A DNA stretch of 46,419 bases, taken from assembly GCF_019659805.1 (NCBI RefSeq), contig NZ_JAIFRO010000009.1, positions 1 through 46,419 of the forward strand, in the 5' to 3' direction. A model generated the notes under the pieces. It made no database searches, had not been told where the DNA came from, and saw nothing but the letters and a program-made list of their open reading frames with translations. The translations under genes and the position numbers were made by a program. The stretch comes from Bartonella raoultii. Lineage in GTDB: Bacteria > Pseudomonadota > Alphaproteobacteria > Rhizobiales > Rhizobiaceae. Numbering within the stretch: the first letter of the stretch is position 1; each line of letters begins with the position of its first letter. Positions 18,632 to 28,439 of this stretch are shown piece after piece.

Positions 18632-19813
18632 ATGATACACCCCCCGCACCCCCGCGCTCTTTCCCCCCTCAATACCACCCCTTCTTCTGATGTTCTTAGA
18701 TCCTCCAGCAAGAAACCTTCATACACCCTGTTGCCTTCAAGAAGCGTTATTGGTTTAATAGGCGGAGGACAGTTAGCACGTATGCTTGCCATAGCAGCAG
18801 CGGAATTAGGATTTCGTACAATTGTTTTTTGCCCTGAAAAAGATTGTCCCGCCGCCCAAACAGCAAATGAGCATATTCATGCACCTTATGATGATCTTAC
18901 AGCCTTAGATCGTTTTATTTCTTTATGCGATGTTGTCACTTACGAATTTGAAAATCTTTCTCTTAAAACCGTTCAATATGTTGAAAAATCAAGGGCTGTT
19001 TACCCCTCTTCCAAAGCGCTTGCCATTACGCAAGACCGGCTTTTCGAGAAGCAATTTTTACATGAACAAGGTATCCCTACAGCATCATGGCATGCCGTTG
19101 ATAGTGCTTCTTCTCTTTCCTTTGGACTTTCTAAATTAGGTGGACGTGGTCTTTTAAAAACACGACGTTTTGGTTATGATGGCAAAAATCAGATAATGCT
19201 TAATCATCCCAACGAAGTTGTTCTTGACGAAGCCTTTACAGCTTTTCAAGAACAGCCTTCCATTTTAGAAGAGGTTGTTCCTTTTTTATCAGAGATTTCT
19301 GTGCTTTCTGCACGTACAAAACAAGGGGAACATCTTTTTTATGACTGCCCCGAAAATCAGCATAAAAACGGTATTCTTCACAAATCCTTTGTCCCCTCAC
19401 ATGTTCCGCTAGCCGTGCAAAAAGCCGCCCAAGAAATAAGTGTAACAGTCATGGATTGCCTCAATTATGTTGGTGTGCTTTGCATTGAATTTTTTGTCTT
19501 AACAGATGGTACACTTTTAGTGAATGAATTGGCGCCTCGTGTTCATAACTCTGGACATTGGACACAAAAAGCATGCGTTACTTCGCAATTTGAACAGCAC
19601 ATACGTGCCATTTGTGGTCTTCCTTTGGGAAGCACCTATCGTCATAGTAACTGCCAGATGATAAATCTTCTTGGCAACAATTTAAGCGAATTAAAATATT
19701 TTCTAACACAAGAGAACACATCGGTCCATTTATATGGAAAAAGCACTGTTCAACCACAGCGCAAAATGGGGCATGTCATCCAATTGCTGGAGCCTTCCAG
19801 CAAAGCAAAATAA
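18632..19813 (+). CDS. purK: N5-carboxyaminoimidazole ribonucleotide synthase
   Basis: A 393-aa ATP-grasp enzyme making N5-CAIR from AIR, ATP and bicarbonate, just before PurE. The glycine-rich start VIGLIGGGQLARMLAIAAAELGF begins only at residue 39. The ATP-grasp core includes KTRRFGYDGKNQ and ILEEVVPF, and NELAPRVHNSGHWT is a family hallmark. The 38-residue Ser/Pro-rich extension is unusual. The ATG at 18632, one base after purE, is the only upstream ATG; a TTG at 18731 would give a family-like N-terminus but has no clear ribosome site. Confidence 0.95.
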   Translation: MIHPPHPRALSPLNTTPSSDVLRSSSKKPSYTLLPSRSVIGLIGGGQLARMLAIAAAELGFRTIVFCPEKDCPAAQTANEHIHAPYDDLTALDRFISLCDVVTYEFENLSLKTVQYVEKSRAVYPSSKALAITQDRLFEKQFLHEQGIPTASWHAVDSASSLSFGLSKLGGRGLLKTRRFGYDGKNQIMLNHPNEVVLDEAFTAFQEQPSILEEVVPFLSEISVLSARTKQGEHLFYDCPENQHKNGILHKSFVPSHVPLAVQKAAQEISVTVMDCLNYVGVLCIEFFVLTDGTLLVNELAPRVHNSGHWTQKACVTSQFEQHIRAICGLPLGSTYRHSNCQMINLLGNNLSELKYFLTQENTSVHLYGKSTVQPQRKMGHVIQLLEPSSKAK

Positions 19814-20698
19814 GAATATTTTCTTTTAACCGTCTCTCACCACCAAAGGCATTCACAAACAAAAAGAAAAAAGCATTGTCTTTTTCTTTTTGCTTTATTT
19901 TTTCTCTTTTCAACATTTTGAAAACATTTTTCTTTTTTCCTCTTTTAACACGGCTCACTTTGCTCCAACCGCCAGCTATCTGCCCAAAATGATCAGCGCC
20001 ATTGCAAAAGAAGCAATAGCTATAACTTTGATGAAAAATTTTTGCGCAGATTTTATCAAAAGCCTCTCCCTTTTCAAAAAATCATGATGATACATGAAGA
20101 CCATTCCATCCCTTCTGTCACAAAACATTAAAAACACTTCAACCGCTTCAAACCACCAGCGTAAAACCTTTCATCACACAAACGACCACACAGCATCCTC
20201 CACCTTCCCTCGTCTATCGCCCACCTCCCAGCTCTTTTCTCCTTCGCTTAATAGGGAATTTATAAGGGATCTATACTTGACAAGGAATGTGCTTTTTGCT
20301 AGAAGAGCGACGTATTTTTACAGTTTTTACTTGCTTATTGTACAGATAAAAGAGAGCGTTTAGATAAAAGAGGACGTTTACAGATAAAAGAGAGCGTTTT
20401 TTGCTTTTTTTAAAATGTATTTTACTTTTATAAGTACAAAAGAGAAGATATATAACGCAATGTTGGAGTACAATCCCAATATATGTGAGATAATATTGCT
20501 TGAGATAATATAGCTCATGTGTCATAAAATTTGTGACATAAAGGGAGTGTATATCACATAAGAGGGTAAAATGTTGTTTTTAGAGATTACTTTATAGCAA
20601 AGTGTTATAGTTGCAAGATAACTGTTTTAAAATGAGCGCATTGCGTTCCATAAAATTTGTGTAAATGTTACTTAGAATCTGTATAAACGGTGAGTATA
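19814..20698. other. Gene-free region upstream of rpmJ
   Basis: About 890 bases with no supported gene. It holds a short triple repeat (20342-20399). The last 100 bases before rpmJ should contain its promoter. No RNA gene is recognised. Confidence 0.35.
20342..20399. repeat. Three short tandem repeats
   Basis: Three copies of AGATAAAAGAGAGCGTTT: two 20-base units around one 18-base variant (AGATAAAAGAGGACGTTT). Non-coding. Confidence 0.8.
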
Positions 20699-20824
20699 AT
20701 GAAAATTAAAAATTCGCTTAAAGCACTAAAAGAACGTCACCGTAACAATCGTTTGGTGCGTCGTAAGGGTCGTGTTTATATCCTCAATAAGGTGAATCCG
20801 CGTTTTAGAGCGCGTCAAGGCTGA
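20699..20824 (+). CDS. rpmJ: 50S ribosomal protein L36, long-insert form
   Basis: A 41-aa L36 read directly from the sequence: [20 protein letters not shown] then [21 protein letters not shown]. It is the form without the zinc-binding Cys residues, with the alphaproteobacterial spacing. It is a component of the large ribosomal subunit. It is monocistronic and followed by a terminator at 20893-20918. Confidence 0.97.
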   Translation: MKIKNSLKALKERHRNNRLVRRKGRVYILNKVNPRFRARQG

Positions 20825-20892
20825 TATTATCAAGGTTGCTATTATCAAGGCTACTATTTTTTGCCTACTTTTTATGGGTATAAAGTTTTGAT

Positions 20893-20918
20893 CTTGGGCT
20901 TTTTCGCCAAGGTTTTTT
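20893..20918 (+). terminator. Terminator downstream of rpmJ
   Basis: A stem CTTGG.../...CCAAG with a GC step and a T-rich loop, then TTTTTT, about 70 bases after the rpmJ stop. Confidence 0.65.
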
Positions 20919-21012
20919 GCCTATATCTTTTTGCCCAGATTTTTTTATTTGTGAAGATTGATTTTAGGTTACAAGTCCATTTTTGATCATTTACCGTTTG
21001 AGGGCTTGTTTT

Positions 21013-21807
21013 ATGCGTCTTTTGATTTTTTTAAAAGCTTTACGATTGCGCAATTATTGTATTTCTGGTCAGAGTTTTTTAGTTGCTTTTGCAGTTTTTT
21101 TCTTTTCCATTGCAAACAACATCTGCTTTACTTCCCTTGGATACGCAAACAAGCTGCCTTCCTTACCTTCGGATCCTCCCGCTCCCCAAACGCTTTTACC
21201 CTTAGATGATATCATTCCCTCTCGTCCTAGCTCAGAACCAGCAATTCCTGATTCGGATTCAACGGCCGTCACTCTTGAAGATTTTGATTCCTCCTCCTCT
21301 CCCACTGAGAGAGCACAGCAGCGCAAAGAAGCGGAAGTTTCCCGTTTACTTAAAAAATTAAAATTTTGTGCCAATGTTGATGAAGCCAAAACAATCAGTA
21401 AACAACTTCAAACTTTATGGTCACAATCGGGAAGTGAGACAATAGATCTTTTAATGTTCTGGGCAGAAACTGCCACCAACGCAGACAATTACGGTCTTGC
21501 ACTTGACTATATTGACAATGTGCTAGCACTTTTACCCACATATGCAGAAGCATGGGTTAGGCGTGCATGGATTCATATTCAATTGAGTGATTTTAAACTT
21601 GCCATGCTTGACTTAAATCAAGCTCTCACACTTGAGCCTCGCAATTACATGGCGTTTTTCGAGCTTGGCGTTGCTATGGAAGCAACAGAGCGTCCAGAGC
21701 TTGCTCTTAAAGCTTATAAAACAGCGCTTGAATATTATCCACAAATGCAAAGGATTCAAAAGCGTGTTGAAGAGCTGATAGAAAAAAAATCACCCCAAAC
21801 GCTTTAA
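21013..21807 (+). CDS. TPR-repeat protein, exported or anchored
   Basis: A 264-aa protein. The start at 21013 (MRLLIFLKALRLRNYC) leaves a basic N-terminus then a hydrophobic segment FLVAFAVFFFSIAN, a signal peptide or anchor. Residues about 60-110 are Ser/Pro/Asp-rich and probably disordered. The C-terminal half holds tetratricopeptide repeats, e.g. YGLALDYIDNVLALLPTYAEAWVRRAWIHIQLSDFKLAMLDLNQALTLEP, then another unit ending YYPQM. TPRs bind partner proteins; a periplasmic assembly role is plausible. An ATG at 20983 is an alternative start. Similar TPR proteins beside rpmJ are common in Rhizobiales as I recall. Confidence 0.85.
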   Translation: MRLLIFLKALRLRNYCISGQSFLVAFAVFFFSIANNICFTSLGYANKLPSLPSDPPAPQTLLPLDDIIPSRPSSEPAIPDSDSTAVTLEDFDSSSSPTERAQQRKEAEVSRLLKKLKFCANVDEAKTISKQLQTLWSQSGSETIDLLMFWAETATNADNYGLALDYIDNVLALLPTYAEAWVRRAWIHIQLSDFKLAMLDLNQALTLEPRNYMAFFELGVAMEATERPELALKAYKTALEYYPQMQRIQKRVEELIEKKSPQTL

Positions 21808-22184
21808 AGCGGTGCAACATGAACAGACGCAATCAGGGAAATTAACGCCATACCTACTGCAATATCCCACCAATTTTAGAGAGAGAGAGGCCTATGTCTA
21901 TAATAACCACAAAGCCACCGCTCTTTTTCCCACCACAAGTATAGGCTCTCCCAGAAAGCCCTCTTCATACCCTTCCTTTTTTTCAGTAAAACGGGGAAGC
22001 AATATCCCACCAGTTTTAGAGAGAGAGAAGCCTATTACAATTTTTTGAAAAGAAGCATCTGAAAAATATACTTGAAAGCGATAGATCAACCATAGAAAAA
22101 GCATCCACAAAAAGAGTATAATCATAAAAAGAATGCTCTTGAGGTCATTTTTACTCTAGCTGAAAACTTCAAACTGTTTTATAG
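21808..22184. other. Gene-free stretch before 6S RNA
   Basis: About 380 bases holding a 35-bp direct repeat pair at 21861-21895 and 22001-22035 with two mismatches (AATATCCCACCA...GCCTAT). The repeats contain a GAGAGAGA tract. I see no gene. Confidence 0.5.
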
Positions 22185-22335
22185 TAGGAAAGGGTGTTCT
22201 GCGCTTCTCGACAGGGAATAACGTATTCCTGAGACCTTAGTGATCTCCAAGGGAGCTGTCCCTGATAAAGCTCGTGGGCTTTTTCATATGGCGCCCACCT
22301 ATTTATGTAGGTTCTTGGGATCAACTTTTTCCATC
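22185..22335 (+). ncRNA. ssrS: 6S RNA (SsrS)
   Basis: The sequence and position fit an alphaproteobacterial 6S RNA, which binds σ70 RNA polymerase and imitates an open promoter. Its two sides can pair, e.g. GGGTG with CACC and GCGC with GCGC, around a large central bubble; CTCCAAGGGAGCTGTCCCTGATAAAGC is a family-like internal part. It lies upstream of the 5-formyltetrahydrofolate cyclo-ligase gene, a classic neighbourhood in proteobacteria. The ends are estimates, good to perhaps 15 bases. Confidence 0.75.
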
Positions 22336-22662
22336 GGCTGTTGTGGATCACCCTTTTTTACATAAATGAAATATTATCATTCTCTTTTAGACAATGAATC
22401 ACTTTTATTTTTTCAAGAGATGTAAAAACTTTTGATAAGCGAAGGGGGGATTATTGTGTTGCACTTTGGGACAAAAGACAAAATAATAGCAGAAATAGGT
22501 CCAGTCAGTTTTCTCATTTGCGTCCAACCACAAAATGGCTTATTTCATTCTACTCTACGCATAGCATAAGGGGGCTTGATTCATTTTGCGATATGTTTTT
22601 TCTCTAGCAAAGAACATAAAGAGGTTCCTACCCCTTATCAAATACTTACATCTCATAGAAGA

Positions 22663-23295
22663 ATGAAGAAAATCATGACCCAAAGTAGCCTGCCCTCTTC
22701 CCCTTCCTCTCAGTCATCTTCATTTATTCGCACACAATTACGCAAGAAAGGCTTATCACAGCGCGATTTGCTTTCAGCACAAGAGCGTGCACTTTTTTCA
22801 CAACAGGCTTGTTCTCATCTCATCAAAAAGCTTGAAGAACAAGAGGAGGATTTTTCCCATTTGATTCTTGCTGGTTATTGGCCAATCAAATCGGAAATAG
22901 ATCCGCGCCCTTTATTTGAAATGGTCACGTTGCGTGGTGGTCATTTAGCTTTACCAGCCGTTCTTGATTCCACCACGATGGTTTTTCGTTCTTTTTCACA
23001 AGAGTGTGTTTTAGAATCTATGCGCTTTGGCACTTTGGGTCCAGGAGCAGAAAAGAGTGTTGTTTTTCCCACAGTTATTCTTGTTCCTCTTTCAGCCTTT
23101 GATAAACGATGTCACCGTCTTGGCTATGGAGGAGGCTATTATGACCGTGCGGTTTCATCCCTTGAAAAAGCAGGGCACCATGCGCATTTATGGGGTATAG
23201 GCTTTTCGTGTCAGGAAGTAGAATCTCTTCCCGCGGCGGAACACGATCTCATTGTTGAGGGGATTTTTACAGAAAAAGGTTTCTTAAAGCGTTAA
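22663..23295 (+). CDS. 5-formyltetrahydrofolate cyclo-ligase
   Basis: A 210-aa enzyme converting 5-formyl-THF to 5,10-methenyl-THF with ATP. Family marks are the N-terminal RTQLRKKGLSQR segment, ILAGYWPIKSEIDPRPL, and the hallmark RLGYGGGYYDRAVSSL near the C-terminus. I chose ATG 22663 (MKKIMTQSS); 22675 is possible. A longer frame starts at 22576, but its extra N-terminus is not family-like. It lies downstream of 6S RNA and 3 bases before the phosphoesterase gene, so these two form an operon. Confidence 0.95.
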   Translation: MKKIMTQSSLPSSPSSQSSSFIRTQLRKKGLSQRDLLSAQERALFSQQACSHLIKKLEEQEEDFSHLILAGYWPIKSEIDPRPLFEMVTLRGGHLALPAVLDSTTMVFRSFSQECVLESMRFGTLGPGAEKSVVFPTVILVPLSAFDKRCHRLGYGGGYYDRAVSSLEKAGHHAHLWGIGFSCQEVESLPAAEHDLIVEGIFTEKGFLKR

Positions 23296-23298
23296 AGT

Positions 23299-24135
23299 GT
23301 GATTAAAACACCCATGCATTTTTTATTTTTAGGAGATATTGTAGGAGCAACGGGCTGTAGAGCTGTTTTTGAACATCTTCCACAACTGATTGAACAATGG
23401 AAACTTGATTTTGTTGTGGTCAATGGTGAAAATGCATCTGATGGTTTTGGTTTAAGCCAAGAAACGTATCAAGATCTTTTAATGGCAGGCGCTGACGTTG
23501 TTACGACAGGAAACCATGCTTTTTCCAACAAAGAAGCTTTGCGCTATGCGCATGAGAATGACCGTTTTTTGCGTCCTGCAAATTTTATGAAAGAGACTCC
23601 AGGAAAAGGGGTTGGTATTTTTACCGCCAAGAATGGAGCGCGTGTACTTGTTGCAAATCTTTTAGGCAGTGTTTTTATGCCGTGTAAAGTTGTTGATCCA
23701 TTTGAAATGGCAGAAAAGATTTTAGCAGCCTGCTCTTTGCAGGAGCAAGCTGATGCGATTATTTTTGACTTTCACGCAGAAACGACGAGTGAGAAGCAAT
23801 GTTTTGGTCATTTTCTTGATGGCCGCGTGAGTGTTATCGTTGGTACACATACCCATATTCCCACAGCAGATGCGCAGATTTTAGAAGGTGGGAGTGCTTA
23901 TTTATCAGATGCAGGCATGTGTGGAGATTATAACTCATCTCTTGGAATGGATAAGGAAGAACCATTACATCGTTTTCTTTATAAGAAGAAGCAAGATCGT
24001 TATGAACCAGCACGTGGTCCCGCCACCCTTTGTGGTTTCGCTGTTGAGCTTTCAGACAGCACCGGTTTAGCAGAAAAGGTCTCAGCGGTACGCATTGGTC
24101 CTCATTTAAAACCTGAGAGTCCAGATTTTTGGTGA
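23299..24135 (+). CDS. YmdB-family metallophosphoesterase
   Basis: A 278-aa TIGR00282/YmdB-type phosphoesterase; YmdB of Bacillus hydrolyses 2',3'-cyclic nucleotides. Metal-site motifs appear in order: FLGDIVGATG, VVNGENASDGFG, TTGNHAF, DFHAETTSEK and VGTHTHIPTADAQIL, followed by YLSDAGMCGDY. The start is GTG at 23299, 3 bases after the cyclo-ligase stop; ATG 23314 is also possible. The gene ends where the 88-bp tandem array begins. Confidence 0.92.
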   Translation: MIKTPMHFLFLGDIVGATGCRAVFEHLPQLIEQWKLDFVVVNGENASDGFGLSQETYQDLLMAGADVVTTGNHAFSNKEALRYAHENDRFLRPANFMKETPGKGVGIFTAKNGARVLVANLLGSVFMPCKVVDPFEMAEKILAACSLQEQADAIIFDFHAETTSEKQCFGHFLDGRVSVIVGTHTHIPTADAQILEGGSAYLSDAGMCGDYNSSLGMDKEEPLHRFLYKKKQDRYEPARGPATLCGFAVELSDSTGLAEKVSAVRIGPHLKPESPDFW

Positions 24136-24142
24136 TTTTTCA

Positions 24143-25062
24143 CCTTTCCTCAGCAAAGCACGGGCTGCTCTCTCAAAGCCCTTAAAGAGCACTTCAGACA
24201 AGCGGGCGTTTTTTCTTTTTTAAAGGGTTGCCTTTCCTCAGCAAAGCACGGGCTGCTCTCTCAAAGCCCTTAAAGAGCACTTCAGACAAGGGAGCATTTT
24301 TTCTTTTTTAAAGGGTTGCCTTTCCTCAGCAAAGCACGGGCTGCTCTCTCAAAGCCCTTAAAGAGCACTTCAGACAAGGGAGCGTTTTTTCTTTTTTAAA
24401 GGGTTGCCTTTCCTCAGCAAAGCACGGGCTGCTCTCTCAAAGCCCTTAAAGAGCACTTCAGACAAGCGGGCGTTTTTTCTTTTTTAAAGGGTTGCCTTTC
24501 CTCAGCAAAGCACGGGCTGCTCTCTCAAAGCCCTTAAAGAGCACTTCAGACAAACGGGCGTTTTTTCTTTTTTAAAGGGTTGCCTTTCCTCAGCAAAGCA
24601 CGGCTGCTCTCTCAAAGCCCTTAAAGAGCACTTCAGACAAGGGAGCATTTTTTCTTTTTTAAAGGGTTGCCTTTCCTCAGCAAAGCACGGGCTGCTCTCT
24701 CAAAGCCCTTAAAGAGCACTTCAGACAAGGGAGCGTTTTTTCTTTTTTAAAGGGTTGCCTTTCCTCAGCAAAGCACGGGCTGCTCTCTCAAAGCCCTTAA
24801 AGAGCACTTCAGACAAGCGGGCGTTTTTTCTTTTTTAAAGGGTTGCCTTTCCTCAGCAAAGCACGGGCTGCTCTCTCAAAGCCCTTAAAGAGCACTTCAG
24901 ACAAGGGAGCGTTTTTTCTTTTTTAAAGGGTTGCCTTTCCTCAGCAAAGCACGGGCTGTTCTCTCAAAGCCCTTAAAGAGCACTTCAGACAAGGGAGCAT
25001 TTTTTCTTTTTTAAAGGGTTGCCTTTCCTCAGCAAAGCACGGGCTGTTCTCTCAAAGCCCCC
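24143..25062. repeat. 88-bp tandem array, about 10.5 copies
   Basis: Units start at 24143, 24231, 24319, 24407, 24495, 24583, 24670, 24758, 24846, 24934 and a partial one at 25022. Each is 88 bp except the sixth, which lost one G (87 bp). The unit begins CCTTTCCTCAGCAAAGCACG and ends TTTAAAGGGTTG. Variation is concentrated at one site (AAGCGGGCG, AAGGGAGCG, AAGGGAGCA or AAACGGGCG). Each unit can form a small stem (GGGCT/AGCCC). The array fills the gap between two convergent genes and encodes nothing. Confidence 0.95.
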
Positions 25063-25074
25063 CTCAAAAAGGGT

Positions 25075-26370
25075 TTAAGTTGTTATACGTTGGATTTTGG
25101 CTCCACATTGGGCTAATTTTTCTTCCAATTTTTCAAATCCCCGATCAAGATGATAGACACGGTTAACGATTGTTTCCCCCTTTGCAGCCAAAGCAGCAAT
25201 CACAAGAGAGACAGAAGCCCGCAAATCGGTCGCCATAACAGGAGCACCTTGCAAAGAATTTACGCCGGAAACGATTGCAGTTTGCCCATCAAGCTTGATC
25301 TGTGCGCCCAAACGGATCAATTCTTGAACATGCATAAAACGATTTTCGAAAATTGTTTCTGTGATACGCGCCGTTCCTTGAGCGCATGTCATCAATGCCA
25401 TAAATTGCGCTTGAAGATCGGTTGGAAAAGCTGGATAAGGACCTGTTTTAATATCAACAGGCATAATTTTTGTTTGCAGGGGGTTTCGTTTAACAGCAAT
25501 CCCTTGCGTTTTTATTTCGATCGTTAATCCGGTTTTTTGAAGCACTTTAAGCACTTGCGTAAGATGGTTAGCATTTGCATTTTTAAGCAAAACCTCTCCC
25601 CCGGTCATAGCAACAGCCATAGCATAGGTTCCAGCTTCGATTCGGTCAGGGATCACACGTATTCGCGTCCCTTTGAGTTTTTTCACGCCCTCGATAGTAA
25701 GCGTTGTTGTACCTTCTCCTACAATTTTTGCTCCCATTGCATTGAGTGTACGAATAAGATTTGAGACTTCAGGTTCACACGCAGCATTTTCGAGGATTGT
25801 TTCCCCTTTTGCCATAGCAGCAGCCATGAGCAAAACATGTGTCCCTCCAACCGTAACTTTAGGGAAACGATAATGGGCCCCCTTTAATCCTTTTGGCGCT
25901 TTTGCATGAACATATCCTTTTTCGATTGTAATATGCGCCCCTAAAGTTTTAAGTCCTTCGAGAATAAAATCGACCGGTCTTGTTCCGATAGCACATCCTC
26001 CAGGGAGAGAAACAGAGGCCTCATGGCATCTCGCCAGCAAGGGCCCAATGACCCAAAAGCTTGCACGCATTTTTTTAACAAGTTCATAGGGGGCGTGTAT
26101 TGTCGTTATTTTTTTAGCTGTAAAATGAATTGTTCTTGCATTGACACAATCGTGATGATTTTCTTGACCGTCAACAGCATATCCAACCCCATGATTATTG
26201 AGGATTCGAATAAGCAATTCGACATCAGCCAAATGGGGCACATTCTCTAAAATAAGAGTTTCTTCTGTCAACAACGCAGCAATCATAAGAGGCAAAGCAG
26301 CATTTTTAGCACCTGAAATAGGAATTATTCCCTTCAGTTTTCTTCCGCCCACAATTTGAATAGAGTCCAT
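25075..26370 (-). CDS. murA: UDP-GlcNAc 1-carboxyvinyltransferase
   Basis: A 431-aa MurA; it adds enolpyruvate from PEP to UDP-GlcNAc, the first committed step of peptidoglycan synthesis. Lys22 in ISGAKNA and Cys126 in [13 protein letters not shown] are the expected catalytic residues, so the fosfomycin-binding Cys is present. Two inside-out αβ domains follow, with late marks [34 protein letters not shown] and [14 protein letters not shown]. It is minus strand and ends beside the 88-bp array. Confidence 0.98.
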   Translation of the reverse strand: MDSIQIVGGRKLKGIIPISGAKNAALPLMIAALLTEETLILENVPHLADVELLIRILNNHGVGYAVDGQENHHDCVNARTIHFTAKKITTIHAPYELVKKMRASFWVIGPLLARCHEASVSLPGGCAIGTRPVDFILEGLKTLGAHITIEKGYVHAKAPKGLKGAHYRFPKVTVGGTHVLLMAAAMAKGETILENAACEPEVSNLIRTLNAMGAKIVGEGTTTLTIEGVKKLKGTRIRVIPDRIEAGTYAMAVAMTGGEVLLKNANANHLTQVLKVLQKTGLTIEIKTQGIAVKRNPLQTKIMPVDIKTGPYPAFPTDLQAQFMALMTCAQGTARITETIFENRFMHVQELIRLGAQIKLDGQTAIVSGVNSLQGAPVMATDLRASVSLVIAALAAKGETIVNRVYHLDRGFEKLEEKLAQCGAKIQRITT

Positions 26371-26551
26371 AGCACTTTCCCTCTTTCCCTTTGTATTTCC
26401 CCTTCCAAAGGTTTTCCCCCTTAAAGGTTTATTTCCTCTAAGGATTTTGTTCCTTTAAGAAGCTTTGTTTATTTATACTTCACAACCAACCTGATCATTT
26501 TAAAACGAATCATAAAAGATTTGGTTGCATAGATGCGATAAGAAGCATTCT

Positions 26552-26704
26552 TTAGAGGTCTGTTTCTGCTCTTTTTCGACTTTGCTCTTTTCGACGTTTC
26601 AGGTTTTGACGCAATTGTTGTGCCAATCTTTCTTGACGTTTTTTTTCTTTTTCGTCTTTTTGGTGAAGTTTTTCTGTTTTTTGTTTTTGCTGTATTTGTA
26701 TCAT
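26552..26704 (-). CDS. Small basic conserved protein near murA
   Basis: A 50-aa Lys/Arg/Gln-rich helical protein starting MIQIQQKQKTEKLHQKDEKE, followed by KKRQERLAQQLRQNLKRRKEQSRKRAETDL. The LAQQLRQNLKRRKEQ stretch resembles small proteins often found between tRNA-Thr and murA in Rhizobiales, as I recall. It has no predicted domain or membrane segment and may bind nucleic acid. An overlapping 80-aa frame on the same strand (26469-26711) is a shadow. Confidence 0.7.
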   Translation of the reverse strand: MIQIQQKQKTEKLHQKDEKEKKRQERLAQQLRQNLKRRKEQSRKRAETDL

Positions 26705-26871
26705 TGCACAACCTTTTTTAAGCAGTGTTGAGCTTTTTTTAAGGAACTCATGGCCATTGATAATGAATGTATGTCATGACACAAGACGTGGTTTCTTTCA
26801 AGAATGACAAAAGGTCTCTTGCCTATTTTATGACAATATGGCACAAGACAGCGGCAAAAGCTGTCAAGAAA

Positions 26872-26946
26872 GCTGCGGTAGCTCAGTGGCAGAGCACTCC
26901 CTTGGTAAGGGAGAGGTCGAGAGTTCAATCCTCTCTCGCAGCACCA
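26872..26946 (+). tRNA. tRNA-Thr (GGT)
   Basis: A complete cloverleaf: acceptor GCTGCGG/TCGCAGC, D arm GCTC...GAGC, anticodon stem CTCCC/GGGAG with loop TTGGTAA (anticodon GGT, decoding ACC), T arm GAGAG-TTCAATC-CTCTC. CCA is encoded (26944-26946). The prophage early module starts about 300 bases downstream. Confidence 0.96.
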
Positions 26947-27241
26947 TTGTTATGGGTACTTTATATACCTTATCCACTTCTCTTTTCAGATTTTTGCAAA
27001 TTCTGTTTCGGCAAGATCCGCTCTGTGTGCATCTCTTTTCTTTGCGTTTTTTCCCCTTCAGCTTAGACAAGTCCTACAACAGCTTTACAAAAGCCTTTTC
27101 ACATTTTCCAACCATTCATAAAGCTTCCCCACCACATATATGGTGCTTTACCGTACAACCAGTCGCTTTGTAACAAAGGTCAAGCCATTTTTGCAATTTT
27201 CTCTTTTTCTTACGTGCTACACAGATTCCTCTTTTCCTTTT

Positions 27242-28042
27242 TTACATCTTCCTGTTTTTAGCAAAACGTCCCTGCACTTTTCCCTTAAAACTTTTACGTC
27301 CCAATGGAGCGTTTTCTTTTCTTTCAAGCTTTTCTTTTATCGTTTTTCCACACCGCATTGCCTGTTTTTTTTCATATTTTGGGCTTAGCGTTTTTTCCAG
27401 AATATTTTCCCCTCTCATGCCAAAACCCGTCTCAGCAGATTTAATATGCTGTACCATTCTCTCTAACGCCTCATTAAAACGGCTAATTTCATTTTCGAGT
27501 TGACGAATATAAGCTTCATCACGATAAGCACGTTTAATCAAAGGTGGCATATTGGGCCAATAAAGCATCAAATCCACCCATTCACGTTGCGCAATCCAGA
27601 GCCCTCCCTGACATTGTGCTTTATGCTCTTGGGGAAAACTTTTTTGATAAAAATAAGGAATAAGAATTTCTGGTTTTTTTGTTTTAATTTCTAACAATCC
27701 ATTTGTTTCAATGAATGCATCAGGAGAAAATCCCTTCATACGATCATCGGCCAAAACAAACCCAATATATTGCGGTTCTGTTTGCATATGTGTACCATAA
27801 AGCTTTCGCGCTGTTGGCTCTAATTCTGTTCCACGCCGCATAGCAAGGGTTGTCCCCTCTTCAACAATTTTTCCAGTGATTCTTTCTCCAGCCAATTTCA
27901 TCATAACAGACTGATATTTTGCGGTTTTTTGCCCCTGTTTTTTTCGTGCCATAACCATCTCAAACAAAGAAGCTGTAATCACCCCTCTACGTGCTTGATG
28001 CCATTCATCGGTTCCTTGAAGACAATCAATTATAATTGGCAT
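27242..28042 (-). CDS. YqaJ-type phage exonuclease/recombinase
   Basis: A 266-aa λ-exonuclease-like nuclease; such enzymes resect DNA ends for phage recombination with a single-strand annealing partner. The N-terminus QGTDEWHQARRGVITASLF is the family hallmark. The catalytic core is GFSPDAFIETNGLLEIKTKK (Asp, then Glu-X-Lys), with an HKAQCQGGLWIA helix after it. The C-terminal 80 residues are Lys/Arg-rich and look disordered. No RecT or Erf partner is visible nearby. It is minus strand, likely in the early operon with 28440 and 28632. Confidence 0.9.
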   Translation of the reverse strand: MPIIIDCLQGTDEWHQARRGVITASLFEMVMARKKQGQKTAKYQSVMMKLAGERITGKIVEEGTTLAMRRGTELEPTARKLYGTHMQTEPQYIGFVLADDRMKGFSPDAFIETNGLLEIKTKKPEILIPYFYQKSFPQEHKAQCQGGLWIAQREWVDLMLYWPNMPPLIKRAYRDEAYIRQLENEISRFNEALERMVQHIKSAETGFGMRGENILEKTLSPKYEKKQAMRCGKTIKEKLERKENAPLGRKSFKGKVQGRFAKNRKM

Positions 28043-28439
28043 ACGCCCCTCCCCCTATGATAAAATAACCTTTTTGAAGAATGCTTTTTAAAGCATTAAC
28101 AAAATGCACCTTCCCCCACACAAGCATCCTCTTCTCTCATCAGCCTTCCCCAAAGGCAAAGATCCACAGCATAAATGGCCTCCTTGTGCCTATCACTTCT
28201 CCAAACACGTCTTTCTCCACCTTTTCTTGAAAGCTCTGCCTTTGTTTTTTACACTTTTTTTGCATATGGCTTTTTGCTTAAAAGACTCTTCTTTTCAAAG
28301 AAAATAAGAGTTTTTTTTCCTTTAACAGCTCTCATGAAAGCCCCCCTTAAAGCGCAAAAAAAATTAAAATTTTCCTCATCAATATCAGCCATAGCATAAT
28401 GAAAATGTCTTCCTCAGATTTCTTTTCTTCCCAAAACGC
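28043..28439. other. Gene-free gap in early operon
   Basis: About 400 bases between the two small early genes and the exonuclease gene. No reading frame is convincing. It could hold an untranslated leader. Confidence 0.35.

Noticed and set aside
24143..25062. 88-bp array as a CRISPR
   Set aside because: The whole unit is conserved, with only single-site variation, so there are no spacers.
26469..26711. 80-aa Lys/Arg/Ser/Thr-rich frame near murA
   Set aside because: It overlaps the 50-aa conserved-looking frame at 26552-26704, which fits the known neighbourhood better.
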